Assembly: GCA_030149405.1 (NCBI GenBank)
Contig: JASBRM010000376.1
Coordinates: forward strand, 1-5,258
Reading direction: 5' to 3'
DNA length: 5,258 nucleotides
Origin: Neptuniibacter sp.
GTDB taxonomy: Bacteria > Pseudomonadota > Gammaproteobacteria > Pseudomonadales > Balneatricaceae
Numbering within the stretch: the stretch's first letter is position 1; every line of letters begins with the position of its first letter. Below, in pieces: positions 4,536 to 5,258 of the stretch. Under the pieces are notes generated by a model, which ran no database searches, was not told the DNA's origin, and saw only the letters and a program-made list of their open reading frames with translations. Both the position numbers and the translations under genes were made by a program.

Positions 4536-5258
4536 TGAAAAAGTTTTTAATCGCATTAGTAATGGCAGTGCTGCCTCTGGCTGCAAATGCTGCTGGTTCA
4601 AAAGGTCATCTTGACCACATGGATGTTGATCTGCATAACAAAGCGTCTCTGCAGCGTGGTATGCAAACATTCGTAAACTACTGCATGGGTTGTCACTCTG
4701 CTGAATACCAGCGTTATGAGCGTGCAGCTGTAGATCTGGGTATGAATCCAGAACTGGTTGCTGAGCACATGATCTTTGGTGATCAGAAAGTTGGTGAGCA
4801 GATGACAATCGCTATGTCTAAAGAAGATGCTGGTAAGTGGTTTGGTAACCCTCCACCAGATCTGACTCTGGAAGCACGTCTGCGTGGACCAGACTGGTTG
4901 TACACTTACCTGCGCAGCTTCTACGCTGATGATTCCCGCCCATGGGGTGTGAACAACGCAGTATTTAAAGATGTAGGTATGCCAAACGTTCTGGGCTCTC
5001 TGCAGGGTATCGTTAAAGCAAACTGCTCATGGGAAGATATGAACGCACACGGTCTACGTGGCGACGGTATTGATCCACTGACCAACACTCCTTTGAATAA
5101 CTGTACAACAGTTGTAGAAGGTACTGGTGAGCTGTCTGAAGAAGAGTTCGATAAGGTTGTTTATGACCTGGTTAACTTCATGGTGTACATGGGTGAGCCA
5201 TCTAAACTGGACTCGCAGCGTATTGGTACTTACGTGCTAATCTTCTTGTTCCTGTTCT
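4535..5258 (+). CDS. petC: Ubiquinol-cytochrome c reductase, cytochrome c1 subunit (partial, 3' end outside window)
   Basis: Cytochrome c1 accepts electrons from the Rieske protein and passes them to soluble or membrane-bound cytochrome c in the periplasm. The frame opens at ATG 4535, sharing one base with the petB stop, with GAAAGGG (4518-4524) as the ribosome site. It stays open to the right edge for 241 codons. A Sec signal peptide covers residues 1-19 (MKKFLIALVMAVLPLAANA), with likely cleavage after ANA. The haem c site is CMGCH (50-54), preceded by the family-typical FVNYC. GNPPPDL (104-110) and RGPDWLYTYLRSFY (117-130) are hallmarks of cytochrome c1, and M149 in VGMPNVL is the probable sixth haem ligand. 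C164 and C190 lie in the loop after it and may form a disulfide. The C-terminal anchor helix begins after SQRIGTYV and is cut by the window end, probably 10 to 20 residues short of completion. Confidence 0.96.
   Translation, partial: MKKFLIALVMAVLPLAANAAGSKGHLDHMDVDLHNKASLQRGMQTFVNYCMGCHSAEYQRYERAAVDLGMNPELVAEHMIFGDQKVGEQMTIAMSKEDAGKWFGNPPPDLTLEARLRGPDWLYTYLRSFYADDSRPWGVNNAVFKDVGMPNVLGSLQGIVKANCSWEDMNAHGLRGDGIDPLTNTPLNNCTTVVEGTGELSEEEFDKVVYDLVNFMVYMGEPSKLDSQRIGTYVLIFLFLF

Noticed and set aside
4407..4808. Minus-strand open frame of 133 codons across the petB/petC junction
   Set aside because: It lies opposite two confirmed genes on the plus strand. Its product looks like a reverse translation of biased codons, and no promoter or ribosome site supports it.

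Overview
The window is a compact, all-forward housekeeping segment of a gammaproteobacterial chromosome. The protein sequences (ZapE, L13, S9 and a three-subunit cytochrome bc1 complex with a PVWY-type cytochrome b) and the gene order zapE - rplM - rpsI - petA - petB - petC fit Pseudomonas or marine Oceanospirillales-type bacteria. The moderate base composition and the strong preference for CGT, GGT and CTG codons in the ribosomal and pet genes lean towards a marine lineage, but that placement is inference. Enteric bacteria such as E. coli lack the pet genes, so they are excluded.

Layout. Positions 2-91 hold the last 29 codons of a membrane protein that resembles the LrgB/CidB family. A 154-base gap with no convincing promoter or terminator leads to zapE (246-1355), a cell-division ATPase, which ends in a strong intrinsic terminator (1375-1401). 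Directly behind it are a near-consensus promoter (TTGCGA, 17 bp, TATAAT) with a GC-rich discriminator and a roughly 140-nt leader that can fold into a basal helix with two hairpins. Then come rplM (L13) and rpsI (S9), separated by 14 bases and closed by a very strong terminator (2456-2494). A new promoter candidate (2552-2580) and a roughly 105-nt leader precede petA, petB and petC, which are chained by two identical one-base TAATG stop/start overlaps. petC runs off the right edge, cut inside its C-terminal membrane anchor.

How the genes work together. rplM and rpsI encode ribosomal proteins of the large and small subunits and form the classical two-gene operon. petABC encode the Rieske iron-sulfur protein, cytochrome b and cytochrome c1, the three catalytic subunits of the quinol:cytochrome c oxidoreductase. 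zapE is an independent unit.

I found no mobile element, CRISPR, tRNA, phage or defence gene, and no evidence of a new multi-gene system. The parts worth a second look are non-coding: the structured rplM leader, the repeated ATGCGC palindromes joining the zapE terminator to the rplM promoter, an eight-codon ORF overlapping the zapE start, and inverted repeats in front of petA. The Qo-site and haem-ligand spacing variants of PetB are also noted.
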